Assembly: GCA_020635205.1 (NCBI GenBank)
Contig: JACKAE010000001.1
Location: forward strand, 744,001-808,000
Origin: Ignavibacteria bacterium
GTDB taxonomy: Bacteria > Bacteroidota > Ignavibacteria > OLB7
Reading direction: 5' to 3'
DNA: 64,000 nt
The notes below the pieces were generated by a model. The model had not been told where the DNA came from. It was given only the letters and a program-made list of their open reading frames with translations, and did no database searches. Below are positions 36,301-45,400 of the stretch, piece by piece (position 1 is the stretch's first letter; every line of letters starts with the position of its first letter). A program made the translations under genes and the position numbers.

Positions 36301-37001
36301 AACTCGAAGCCTTTAATTGGTTGCCGGAGGGAGTGCGAAGTTTCTTCCCGCGCGCCAACTGGCGATTGCAGTGGAATGGGCTGCAGAATCTTCCCTTTAT
36401 GAAAGGGTGGACAACCAGAGCTTCTCTCACGCACGAATATCGCGGGCAGTACAACCGGAACTTCCGTGAGACAACCGACGGTCGTGTGCCGGAGACGCAG
36501 ACTGTCACACGTGGATTCCAACCGTTGATCGGGATCACCATCACAGGTGACCAAGATTTTTGGAAGGGGACGGCAACAGCATCTTTCAACTACAACACAA
36601 CTTCTGAGTTTGCTCTGGTGACCGCAGCCAGATCAGAAATCTCGAAGAATCTGCGAAACGAAATGCAGCTTCGCCTTAGCTACCAAAGGCGTGGATTAAG
36701 TCTCAGTTTTCTCGGACTCAACCTGAAGAACGACATCGAGTTCACCACCGACTTCAGCTTAGCTCGCGAGAACACCAAGCGATTCAACCTGACTGACTTC
36801 CGTCCAGAAGGGAACAATGATGGTTCCACACGAATCAGCTTCCGTCCAGCGGTAACTTATACTGTCTCGCGAACTGTAGACGCTACTGGCTTCGTCAGCT
36901 ACGAGGCGACGATTCCAGATAGCGAAGGCTCGCGTGATATCAGCAGGAGCACGTTGAAAGTAGGGGTTGACATTCGCCTGAAAATATCGGGTGGACGATA
37001 G
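30363..37001 (+). CDS. sprA: SprA, T9SS outer-membrane translocon protein
   Basis: A giant protein of about 2212 residues. The frame runs from GTG 30303, but TTG 30363 gives a normal signal peptide (MSYRRSSIGTLIAWNVAALL start, cleavage near MYGQ). Homologues (SprA/Sov, about 2300-2500 residues) form a 36-strand barrel through which type IX cargo crosses. Diagnostic stretches: FDIDNQLNIKFGGQGTENDD, LRLSYQRRGLSLSFLGLNLK near the end, and repeated YIDDFESGAKRQI-type motifs; the C-terminal about 60 residues are barrel strands. It supports secretion of surface proteins such as the 1291-residue protein at 50 kb. Confidence 0.95.
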   Translation: MSYRRSSIGTLIAWNVAALLLLFVSILPMYGQTDTAKQEPVVPVTTHPRVPLSPLTDPFPYGAYRHLIEFDSNTGNVELYEELLGVPFGQPRTLSLEEYISRRQEEERQRMWEERAGKYKLYAPEEKDSAISASAMLDSLLKGGGAPSIKIPLPQSFKTLFGDPSVDINVNGSVGLTAGFQVDKNNLTSISSLGSTQAAPFFDQNIQVSVTGKVGNKLKLSTDFDTQRAFDIDNQLNIKFGGQGTENDDAIIQFVEGGNVSLQTPSTLIGGSQTLFGVKTGMKFGKLLLTNILSQKRGERRVVKVSGGSVKNTICIRPYEYAQNHFWLDTIYKSFYDDYYANTPPAATPRMANFKITDIEVYEQVTDGSTPSQFSAVAYADLVPIQAGSRYDNALRNPTTSAGSGVVQRGSFVRLELGRGFLYNEQLGTLTIRSLQRDKIYAVAYRTADGKAHGELSNTRPDSNTVAVLKLIYVNNMQPSFATLWSRQMKNIYQMQGVRNVDLDNSTIRITYGVPPDTSEVFPVGGGRRIVEVLGVDRVNTSNQSTPDGVFDIRVAEYFDPETGEIIFPSSEPFRKQLRNKLGPEAEPFVLSAIYDQTRDEAQRDTRVGKYSICGELAGTGGNRISLGAFGVAQNSVRVLKNGEALTENVDYRVDANFGVVTLISNRANAGTGDLEIEFEQNDLFTTSVKTLIGMRADYDLYTKRRVNSKLGMTLMRYSQSLPTDKIQIYSGEEPVLNTGIGFDGFVSYEADFLTDFVNAIPFLKTEEKSQLTFSGEWAAMLPEAKTQQELIDIDKDQTVAYIDDFESGAKRQIQLGINYTLWHHSSPPVDDAIGFDDTSRVQNKGLFWWYNRSPANTETQEIWPSRDVLNGSSTSSVLDVLFDPNRRGIYNPNVSYENSPPRNEAWGGMLRSLSFFTTNLNEENIDYIEITLNASQFEPGATKVYLDLGQISEDVIPNFVLDTEDGVTPQNPQRDDVLNDGEDIGFDGLTDEQEREIYGVNEDDPARDNYSFDAFRSDNPEDYTRVNGLQGNVGQERGPFPDQEDLNNNRNVDLDNSYFRYEIDLNPDPLTNPQIVGSGSGTWRQYRIPLRTGFSTVGTPSFANVQYARLTIKSPSAVHVRIAEMNLVGSDWRNMDLEVGDTTIDPKLDISFVNREDNGAAPDFYTLPPGVESELDPLTSLRKNEQSLSLTVSDLQRGESRGAIRVRPRSFDVFNYEKMRFYLHGAGDMDDGVIPGQQPKVVAFIRFGWDSLNYYEYRVPLLRDWNAYEIDFDDLAAIKQGTDLNTVNEFPLADKPGHSYVVRGLPSLTRVQFIAFGVVNEAWPGALKTTMWVNELRAVGAQGGADWAATVSASAKLADFAAVNYNASRRNPNFHRLEERFGDRVERTNWAVNSNFNIEKFLPESMQRGSSIPLTYSHTERVENPQYIAESDVDVEAAAERILGDVTIPQTEAQRRADSLRRSTETLVVQDALAFSEFKLKFPGESWVISDIVNNFNFGFRYDQARERSPLIEQRFRWQWDFNGAWGTRIPENFDVKPFRKLLDSVPVLDFWKDFQINFLPNNVGTSITLHRERTTEKLRELAEPSPVVRDFRASRGANFDWPIIRGGIINPTINYTLNVQSSLTHLETDDIGIQRSGSELAGLLFLDEGRLFNFGLDNNMTQAFNFNSRPRIPFIPYADQFFRPTATYKVDYEWHDQLGPTIGEGSFTKSAKYQGRATLGMTIMAKLLGEVLFGDRTIGRRGGRTPETDTTAKGPINSILRVLIKAPLLDWDQFTLNFTQNNTAKNDGVLGGTGLSNLWGRSLLFRSESPDFGPGLAYQLGLIRYPHGTLSFPWFGSEVDRGLRAPGINVIDNYSQENNLTANTSRQLFPGMTLTLNWSTKWGMNQNYSVIANDVGVPDYRDYFTTGNLSRTYLSLPVFFDNDIEGVVNAYAARKGGIAVPVDPGPTPTPQQQEEYNQALTAYNRLITETLSEVFEEELEAFNWLPEGVRSFFPRANWRLQWNGLQNLPFMKGWTTRASLTHEYRGQYNRNFRETTDGRVPETQTVTRGFQPLIGITITGDQDFWKGTATASFNYNTTSEFALVTAARSEISKNLRNEMQLRLSYQRRGLSLSFLGLNLKNDIEFTTDFSLARENTKRFNLTDFRPEGNNDGSTRISFRPAVTYTVSRTVDATGFVSYEATIPDSEGSRDISRSTLKVGVDIRLKISGGR

Positions 37002-37015
37002 TTGCAGAGGTAGCG

Positions 37016-38896
37016 TTAGATACCGGTTAGCATCTGTTCAAGTTTTATACTGCGAGATATTCTGAGCTTCTTTCGCAACCGCTTCCTCTGTGTGGCGAGG
37101 GTTTCTGGAGTGACGTGCAGAAGAGAAGCTATTTCGGATGAAGTAAGGCCGGCCCGTAGCAGTCCACAAAGGCGTTTCTGATTCGACGTAAGTTCTGGGT
37201 ATTGCTCTCCAAGTCTCTTAAAGAACTCCCGGTCGTTATCGCGCAGGGGGACTATTATATCGCGCGAGTGTTTCTCGGCAGCTTTCATCGTGCGAGCTAA
37301 GCTCTGCAACTGGTTTCTGCACTTCTCAATATCAGGGTGAGAATTTGAGAGCAATTTGATGGTTTGAAGGATGCTCTGCTCAATTTTCTTCACTCGCTGT
37401 TGGTACTCAGCTATCTTCAGTGCCAACTGCTCCAGTTCGCGTTCTTTCTGCTCGTATTGTTTCTCAAGCTGCTGCCACTCTGCTTTCATTTTCCTGTCTT
37501 CGTGTGACGTGCGGAGTGAGACCATCCGATGTTCACCAAGTATCCGTTCGTGTTCAATTTCTGCTGCATGATACTGTTGATATTGATATAGTGCTCTCTC
37601 TAACATTCCCTCCTTTCGATAAATCTCGTACAATCGTAGGTGAATATTCGCCCGCGTAGAGAGCTTTACTTCCGAATCCTTGGCAACGGTCATCAGCAGC
37701 TCTATTGCCTTCTGTAGTTCTCCTCGCATTTGAAGTATCTGCGACTCCACAATGGCGAGTTCCTTCCGCTGGTGTTTTGCGGGCAACCAATTGACCTGCA
37801 TTACAGCTTCACGTAAGAAAGATTCGGCCTTCTCTACATTCCCTTGCTCCAGAGTGATCTTGGCAAGAGATCTATAGATGTGCATACGCTTCAATCGATG
37901 CCCTTCTTTGCCCAAGCTATGTTGCAGAAGTTTTTCTGCTTTAGTGAAGAAGCCTTGCCGACGCGCAACTTCAGCAAGGCGTTCAAGGAACATTGCCTCA
38001 AACATTGTATGGCCAGACTTTGTGGCAAGGTCGAGACCCCTCTGTATGTAATCCTCTGCTTTGTCGTAGCGGCTCAGTCGTAGCTCAATTGCTCCTATCG
38101 AGAGGAAGTAGAAGCAGCGAGTGGAAGTGTTTACGGAGGTTTCCTCACCCGAAGGGAGAATTTCCGTGGCGTGGAACATTGCCTCGCCGACGTTATCTAA
38201 CTGTAGGTAGAGTCGAACAAGGTTGTAGTGTGCCTCAACGATTCGCTCGGGCATTTCAATGTGCTGTAGTAGCACAAGGCATCGATGGCCATCGATGAGA
38301 GCTGCTCCAAAGTGCTGGTTGTTCTCGTAAAGCGTCTGGCGTATAGCGTAGAGGAATGCTTGTCCGTACAGTGGGAGGTGAGGTGAGTTTTCGTACAGTT
38401 GTAGAGCCTCTTCAACATGCTTTTCTGCTTCCCCATATTCACCTACAGCAATCTCTCCCCGCGCAAGGTTGTAGAGCGAGCGGGCGAGGCCAGCCTCGTT
38501 TCCCTCTTTCCGTTCAATTTCTACAGTTAGTGAAAGCACTTGCAGACCTTCGGTGATCTTCTGTTGTGAGAGAAGGCTGTTTCCAAGGTGGTTCAAGGCA
38601 AGTGAGTAGAGTTGGTTGTCGTCCAACTTCAGTGCAATGTCGCAGGCATTTCTTGCATCTTTCTCTCCCAAAGAAATATCCAATGCCGAAAGACTGTATT
38701 GTCCGGAGCGGAGGATAAGAAGGAAAGTGTAGCCTCTGAGGTGAGGGCGAGACTCAGCGATAAATTGTTGGTCTGTGAGGAGAAGACCATAACTAAGCAC
38801 CTGAAATTTGTTGATAAGTACGGAGAGCCATTGGACATTCTGTTTAGCATAGGCTAAATTGAGATCTCTCTTCTCCAGTATGCGAGCTACGCGCAC
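37016..38896 (-). CDS. TPR protein with C-terminal LuxR/GerE-like helix-turn-helix, 5' end disrupted
   Basis: The open frame encodes 626 residues: about ten TPR-like helical pairs (for example YSLALNHLGNSLLSQQKITE, and AGLARSLYNLARGEIAVGEY), a coiled coil at about 455-520 (KMKAEWQQLEKQYEQKEREL), and a GerE-type helix-turn-helix (NQKRLCGLLRAGLTSSEIAS, LLHVTPETLATQRKRLRKKL). Such proteins occur as transcription regulators in Bacteroidota. The frame begins at a GTG inside a 27-bp repeat. The likely original start is ATG 39034 in the same frame; a 60-bp insertion between two 27-bp repeats adds TAG and TGA between them. The gene diverges from the giant repeat protein and may control it. Confidence 0.8.
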   Translation of the reverse strand: MRVARILEKRDLNLAYAKQNVQWLSVLINKFQVLSYGLLLTDQQFIAESRPHLRGYTFLLILRSGQYSLSALDISLGEKDARNACDIALKLDDNQLYSLALNHLGNSLLSQQKITEGLQVLSLTVEIERKEGNEAGLARSLYNLARGEIAVGEYGEAEKHVEEALQLYENSPHLPLYGQAFLYAIRQTLYENNQHFGAALIDGHRCLVLLQHIEMPERIVEAHYNLVRLYLQLDNVGEAMFHATEILPSGEETSVNTSTRCFYFLSIGAIELRLSRYDKAEDYIQRGLDLATKSGHTMFEAMFLERLAEVARRQGFFTKAEKLLQHSLGKEGHRLKRMHIYRSLAKITLEQGNVEKAESFLREAVMQVNWLPAKHQRKELAIVESQILQMRGELQKAIELLMTVAKDSEVKLSTRANIHLRLYEIYRKEGMLERALYQYQQYHAAEIEHERILGEHRMVSLRTSHEDRKMKAEWQQLEKQYEQKERELEQLALKIAEYQQRVKKIEQSILQTIKLLSNSHPDIEKCRNQLQSLARTMKAAEKHSRDIIVPLRDNDREFFKRLGEQYPELTSNQKRLCGLLRAGLTSSEIASLLHVTPETLATQRKRLRKKLRISRSIKLEQMLTGI

Positions 38897-38966
38897 ACAG
38901 CCGGAGCATCACTAAAAAAGAGAGGACAAAACAAAAGAGATGCGAGCTACGCGCACACAGCCGGAG
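38880..38966. repeat. 27-bp direct repeats flanking a 33-bp spacer at the 5' end of the TPR regulator
   Basis: Identical 27-bp copies at 38880-38906 and 38940-38966, core TGCGAGCTACGCGCACACAG, exactly 60 bp apart. The inserted 60 bp preserves frame but contains in-frame TAG (38914-38912) and TGA (38911-38909) on the minus strand. Deletion of one repeat plus spacer would fuse the upstream 30 codons to the 626-codon frame. Confidence 0.9.
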
Positions 38967-39034
38967 ATACTCCGAACTCTGTGGATTAATTGAGCAAGTT
39001 CTTCAGGTTGTACTGGTTTCTCTGCTTTGCCCAT
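38912..39034 (-). pseudogene. detached N-terminal segment of the TPR regulator
   Basis: From ATG 39034 the frame reads MGKAEKPVQPEELAQLIHRV, then RSISGCVRVARI, and soon meets the TAG TGA pair. The CVRVARI segment is repeated after the stops at the start of the 626-residue frame, in the same frame. This is best explained as the true start of that gene cut off by the 60-bp insertion, unless it is a regulatory leader peptide. Confidence 0.6.
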
Positions 39035-39424
39035 AGGGAACTATTCAAGTAGCTGTTGGAAAATCCAAACCCGTTGTTCCAATCGTACTACTCCACAAAC
39101 CCAAGCGAGGGGAATTTGTTCACTAAAAGAAGTTACAAAATATACAACGTCCCATAAATGTACCCTTCGTTTCCTTCGGATAAAAGTTGAATGAAGGGTA
39201 GCTTGTATATCAATTGAGCTTGCGAGAACACGGGTTAAACTTGATGAGTTAGAGCAAAGCTTGAGAGTTGCTTTGATGCCAAGAAAGCTTCCTATCAAGC
39301 ATAGCATTTCTCTTGTTGTGTAACGACGGGTTCTTTTGAGCTTTCAAGACCTATCTCCATTCTCCGTGCATGCCGTAAGGACATTCTATGCTGACATTTT
39401 CAAATAAAATGGGGATATCTCTCT
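39035..39424. other. divergent promoter region between TPR regulator and giant repeat protein
   Basis: About 390 bases. An 88-codon minus-strand frame (39041-39307) ends just before the ATG at 39034 and is in the same frame, but shows no recognisable domain. AT-rich sequence with a TATTTTAT-like stretch occurs just upstream of 39425. No clear operator was recognised. Confidence 0.4.
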
Positions 39425-42400
39425 ATGTATCGTCGTGAGATTTTTTCTGCTCTTTTTCTTCTGGTCTTTACCTCTACCTACCTATTTACGCAGCCAATAA
39501 CCGATAGCCAAGGAGATGTTGGTATTGGTACAATCTCTCCAGATCCAAGTGCTCTCTTCGAGTTGCGTTCCACAACGAAAGGTTTTCTGATGCCCCGGAT
39601 GACATCGACACAGCGGAATGCGATAAGCGATCCGGCTACTGGGTTGATGATTTACAATACCGAAGACTCTGTTATCCAGTGGAATTGGGGAACAGAATTC
39701 TCACCACTCTGGTACACAGTCGTTGGAGTTGACACAGCAGGAAGGTTGGTTGCCCAACTTTCACCCGGTGCAATTTGGTATGGTAATCTTGACTCAAATG
39801 CGACTGAGTTGCCAATTGGTAATCCCGGAGACTTCCTGAGGGTAAACTCAATCGGAACTGCCCCCGAGTGGATTTCTGCCTCGGCGGCTCCCTTTTGGGG
39901 ACTCAACGGAAATGGAGGAACAACGCCCGGTGTTAACTATGTGGGGACATCTGATGACGTCGATTTTGTCCTCGCAACAAATGGAACGGAGCGAGGGCGA
40001 TTCTACAGTAGTACAAACGGAGGGGGTTTCGGTATCACGGGGTCATTTCGTCCAAACGGCGATCCAGGAACAACAAATCAGGTGTTGACATCGCAAGGCT
40101 CAAGCAGTCCTCCGGCTTGGAGTAGCGACCTGAACGTGGATAATATCACAGCAAGTGGGAACGCGACAGTAGGGGGTGACTTCGATGTCGACGGCGCAAC
40201 AACGTTGGATGATGTGACAGTCGACGGGAATGTTGTGATCGACGGGGACTTATCGAACACGGGGAATGCCGTGATCGCGAGCGATCCAGGATCGAACGCA
40301 ACGGTAGGGAACACGACAGGCACGACGACGGTTCAAGGGTCAACAACGAACGTCGATGGGGATGACGTGAACGTTGGTTCCACGGCGACGACAATCGACA
40401 TCGGCAACGCCGGTTCGACAACAACGTTGGATGGAACAGTCGTCTTCACGAACGCACCGGAGTTGCCGTTGAGCGAGGATGCGTTGTTCGTCGGGAACAG
40501 TTTAGATGTTGCCACGGAGTTGCCGACAACGAACGACGAGGGAGCGGTGTTGCAGCAAGATGCGAGTGGCACACCGATCTGGAGCAGTGACTTGAACGTT
40601 GACAATATTGCGGTGAGTGGTGACTTGGATGTCGACGGCACAACGACGTTGGATGATGTGACAGTCGACGGGACTCAGACAAACACAGGAGATGTATCGT
40701 TCACAGGGACGAGCTTCACAACGAGTGGTGGTACGACCTCGACGTTCAACGGTCCGGTGAACATCAACAGCGATGTTGTGATCGATGGCGACTTGTCGAA
40801 CACGGGGAATGCCGTGATCGCAAGCGATCCGGGATCGAACGCAACAGTAGGGAACACGACAGGCACAACGACGGTTCAAGGGTCAACAACGAACGTCGAT
40901 GGGAACGACGTGAACGTTGGTTCCACGGCGACGACGATTGACATCGGCAACGCCGGTTCGACGACGACGTTGGATGGAACAGTTGTCTTCACGAACGCAC
41001 CGGAGTTGCCGTTGAGCGAGGATGCGTTGTTCGTCGGGAACAGTTTAGATGTTGCCACGGAGTTGCCGACAACGAACGACGAGGGAGCAGTGTTGCAGCA
41101 AGATGCGAGTGGTACACCGATCTGGAGCAGTGACTTGAACGTTGACAACATTGCGGTGAGTGGTGACTTGGATGTCGATGGTACAACAACGTTGGATGAT
41201 GTGACGGTCGACGGGAATGTTGTGATCGACGGGGACTTATCGAACACGGGGAATGCCGTGATCGCGAGCGACCCGGGATCAAACGCAACAGTGGGGAACA
41301 CGACAGGCACGACGACGGTTCAAGGGTCAACAACGAACGTCGATGGGAACGACGTGAACGTTGGTTCCACAGCGACGACGATTGACATCGGCAACGCTGG
41401 TTCGACGACGACGATAGATGGAACAGTTGTCTTCACGAACGCACTGGAGCTGCCGTTGAGCGAGGATGCGTTGTTCGTCGGGAACAGTTTGAATGTTGCC
41501 GCAGAGTTGCCGACAACGAACGACGAGGGAGCAGTGTTGCAGCAAGATGCGAGTGGCACGCCGATCTGGAGCAGCGACTTGAACGTTGACAACATTGCGG
41601 TGAGTGGTGACTTGGATGTCGATGGTACAACAACGTTGGATGATGTGACAGTCGACGGGAACGTTGTGATCGATGGCGACTTGTCGAACACGGGGAATGC
41701 CGTGATCGCAAGCGATCCGGGATCGAACGCAACGGTAGGGAACACGACGGGCACAACGACGGTTCAAGGGTCAACAACGAACGTCGATGGGAACGACGTG
41801 AACATTGGTTCCACAGCGACGACGATTGACATTGGGAACGCCGGTTCGACGACGACGATAGATGGAACAGTTGTCTTCACGAACGCACCGGAGCTGCCGT
41901 TGAGCGAGGATGCGTTGTTCGTTGGGAACAGTTTAGATGTTGCCGCGGAGTTGCCGACAACGAACGACGAGGGAGCAGTGTTGCAGCAAGATGCGAGTGG
42001 CACACCGATCTGGAGTAGTGACTTGAACGTTGACAACATTGCGGTGAGTGGTGACTTGGATGTCGACGGCACAACGACGTTGGATGATGTGACAGTCGAC
42101 GGGAACGTTGTGATCGACGGGGACTTATCGAACACGGGGAATGCCGTGATCGCGAGCGATCCAGGATCAAATGCAACGGTAGGGAACACGACGGGCACGA
42201 CAACGGTTCAAGGGTCAACAACGAACGTCGATGGGAACGACGTGAACATTGGTTCCACAGCAACGACAATCGACATCGGCAACGCCGGTTCGACGACGAC
42301 GATAGACGGAACAGTTGTCTTCACGAACGCACTGGAGTTGCCGTTGAGTGAGGATGCGTTGTTCGTCGGAAACAGTTTAGATGTTGCCGCAGAGTTGCCG

Positions 42401-45400
42401 ACAACGAACGACGAGGGAGCGGTGTTGCAGCAAGATGCGAGTGGCACACCGATCTGGAGTAGTGACTTGAATGTTGACAACATTGCGGTGAGTGGTGACT
42501 TGGATGTCGACGGCGCAACAACGTTGGATGATGTGACAGTCGACGGGACTCAGACAAACACAGGAGATGTATCGTTCACGGGGACGAGTTTCACAACGAG
42601 TGGTGGTACGACCTCGACGTTCAACGGTCCGGTGAACATCAACAGCGATGTTGTGATCGACGGGGACTTATCGAACACGGGGAATGCCGTGATTGCGAGC
42701 GATCCGGGATCGAACGCAACGGTAGGGAACACGACGGGCACAACGACGGTTCAAGGGTCAACAACGAACGTCGATGGGAACGACGTGAACGTTGGTTCCG
42801 CAGCGACGACAATCGACATCGGCAACGCCGGTTCGACGACGACGATAGATGGAACAGTTGTCTTCACGAACGCACTGGAGCTGCCGTTGAGTGAGGATGC
42901 GTTGTTCGTTGGGAACAGTTTAGATGTTGCCGCAGAGTTGCCGACAACGAACGACGAGGGAGCAGTGTTGCAGCAAGATGCGAGTGGCACACCGATCTGG
43001 AGCAGCGACTTGAACGTTGACAACATTGCGGTGAGTGGTGACTTGGATGTCGACGGGGCAACGACGTTGGATGATGTGACAGTCGACGGGACTCAGACAA
43101 ACACAGGAGATGTATCGTTCACAGGGACGAGTTTCACAACGAGTGGTGGTACGACCTCGACGTTCAACGGTCCGGTGAACATCAACAGCGATGTTGTGAT
43201 CGACGGGGACTTATCGAACACGGGGAATGCCGTGATCGCAAGCGATCCGGGATCGAACGCAACAGTAGGGAACACGACAGGCACAACGACGGTTCAAGGG
43301 TCAACAACGAACGTCGATGGGAACGACGTGAACGTTGGTTCCACAGCGACGACAATCGACATCGGCAACGCTGGTTCGACGACGACGATAGACGGAACAG
43401 TTGTCTTCACGAATGCGCCATCGATACCATTGACACTGAATAATATTTGGGTGGGAGATGGATCGAACGTACAAGCAGAACTCACTCCAGGAACAAACGG
43501 CCAAGTTCTAACAGTTGTAGCAGGTGCTCCAACATGGGCAACAGCAGTGAGTGGCGGCGTGGTGACCGACGCGACGCTGACCGGTGATGGAACAGGAGGG
43601 AACCCGCTTGGCATCGACTTGACGAACGCGAACAGTTGGACGGGGACACAGACGTTCAGTGGAGTAGACGTGAATGGTGGTTCGATAGACGGTACGTCGA
43701 TAGGGTCGACTACACCGTCGACAGGTGCATTTACGACGTTAGGTTCAACCGGTGCGACGAGCTTAGGCGATGGCGACGACAACGTAACGTTGAATGTGGG
43801 GACAGGAGAGTTAGTGTTGACTGGCATTGACGCAGATGCCGCACCGACCTCGGTGTTGACGTTGAACGGGTCGGATCAAGTACGAGAGACGAGCTTGAGT
43901 GACTTAGCGACGGAGTTGAGCGATCAGATATCGATCACGACTGACGCGACACTAACCGGTGATGGGACGACAGGCAGTCCGTTGGGCATCGACTTAGCGA
44001 ACGCGAACAGTTGGACGGGAACACAGACATTCAGTGGAGTAGACGTGAACGGTGGATCGATAGACGGTACGTCGATAGGGTCGACTACACCGTCGACAGG
44101 TGCATTCACGACGTTAGGTTCAACCGGTGCGACGAGCTTAGGCGATGGCGATGACAACGTGACGTTGAATGTGGGGACAGGAGAGTTAGTGTTGACCGGT
44201 ATTGACGCAGATGCCGCACCGACCTCGGTGTTGACGTTGAACGGATCGGATCAAGTACGAGAGACGAGCTTGAGTGACTTAGCGACGGAGTTGAGCGATC
44301 AGATATCGATCACGACTGACGCGACACTAACCGGTGATGGGACGACAGGCAGTCCGTTGGGCATCGACTTAGCGAATGCGAACAGTTGGACGGGGACGCA
44401 GACGTTCAGTGGAGTAGACGTGAACGGTGGATCGATAGACGGTACGTCGATAGGGTCGACTACACCGTCGACAGGTGCATTTACGACGTTAGGTTCAACC
44501 GGTGCGACGAGCTTAGGCGATGGCGACGACAACGTAACGTTGAATGTGGGGACAGGAGAGTTAGTGTTGACTGGCATTGACGCAGATGCCGCACCGACCT
44601 CGGTGTTGACGTTGAACGGATCGGATCAAGTACGAGAGACGAGCTTGAGTGACTTAGCGACGGAGTTGAGCGATCAGATATCGATCACGACTGACGCGAC
44701 ACTAACCGGTGATGGGACGACAGGCAGTCCGTTGGGCATCGACTTAGCGAATGCGAACAGTTGGACGGGGACGCAGACGTTCAGTGGAGTAGACGTGAAC
44801 GGTGGATCGATAGACGGTACGTCGATAGGGTCGACTACACCATCGACAGGTGCATTTACGACACTCAATGCAAACAGTACAACAACACTGGGTGACGGCA
44901 ATGGTGATAACATCACATTAGATGTATCTGATGCAACAACTGGAGGAACGCTGAGCGTTGATGTTACGAACGGCACTTTAGATATTGATGGCCTAACTCA
45001 GGATAACTCTCTTACTAACATCTTGGTGATAGATGGTACAGGGGGAGTATCAACAAGAACTGTTGGTTCCATTGGGTCAGGTACAGTAACAACAAACTCG
45101 ACGTTAACCGGTGATGGAACAGGAGGGAACCCGCTTGGCATCGACTTGACGAACGCGAACAGTTGGACGGGGACACAGACGTTCAGTGGAGTAGACGTGA
45201 ACGGTGGATCGATAGACGGTACGTCGATAGGATCGACCACACCATCGACAGGTGCATTTACGACATTAGGTTCAACCGGTGCGACGAGCTTAGGCGATGG
45301 CGATGACAACGTGACGTTGAATGTGGGGACAGGAGAGTTAGTGTTGACCGGTATTGACGCAGATGCCGCACCGACCTCGGTGTTGACGTTGAACGGATCG

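Noticed and set aside
39041..39307. 88-codon minus-strand frame in frame with the TPR regulator
   Set aside because: Ends in a stop just before ATG 39034, composition unlike the regulator and no domain; probably chance.
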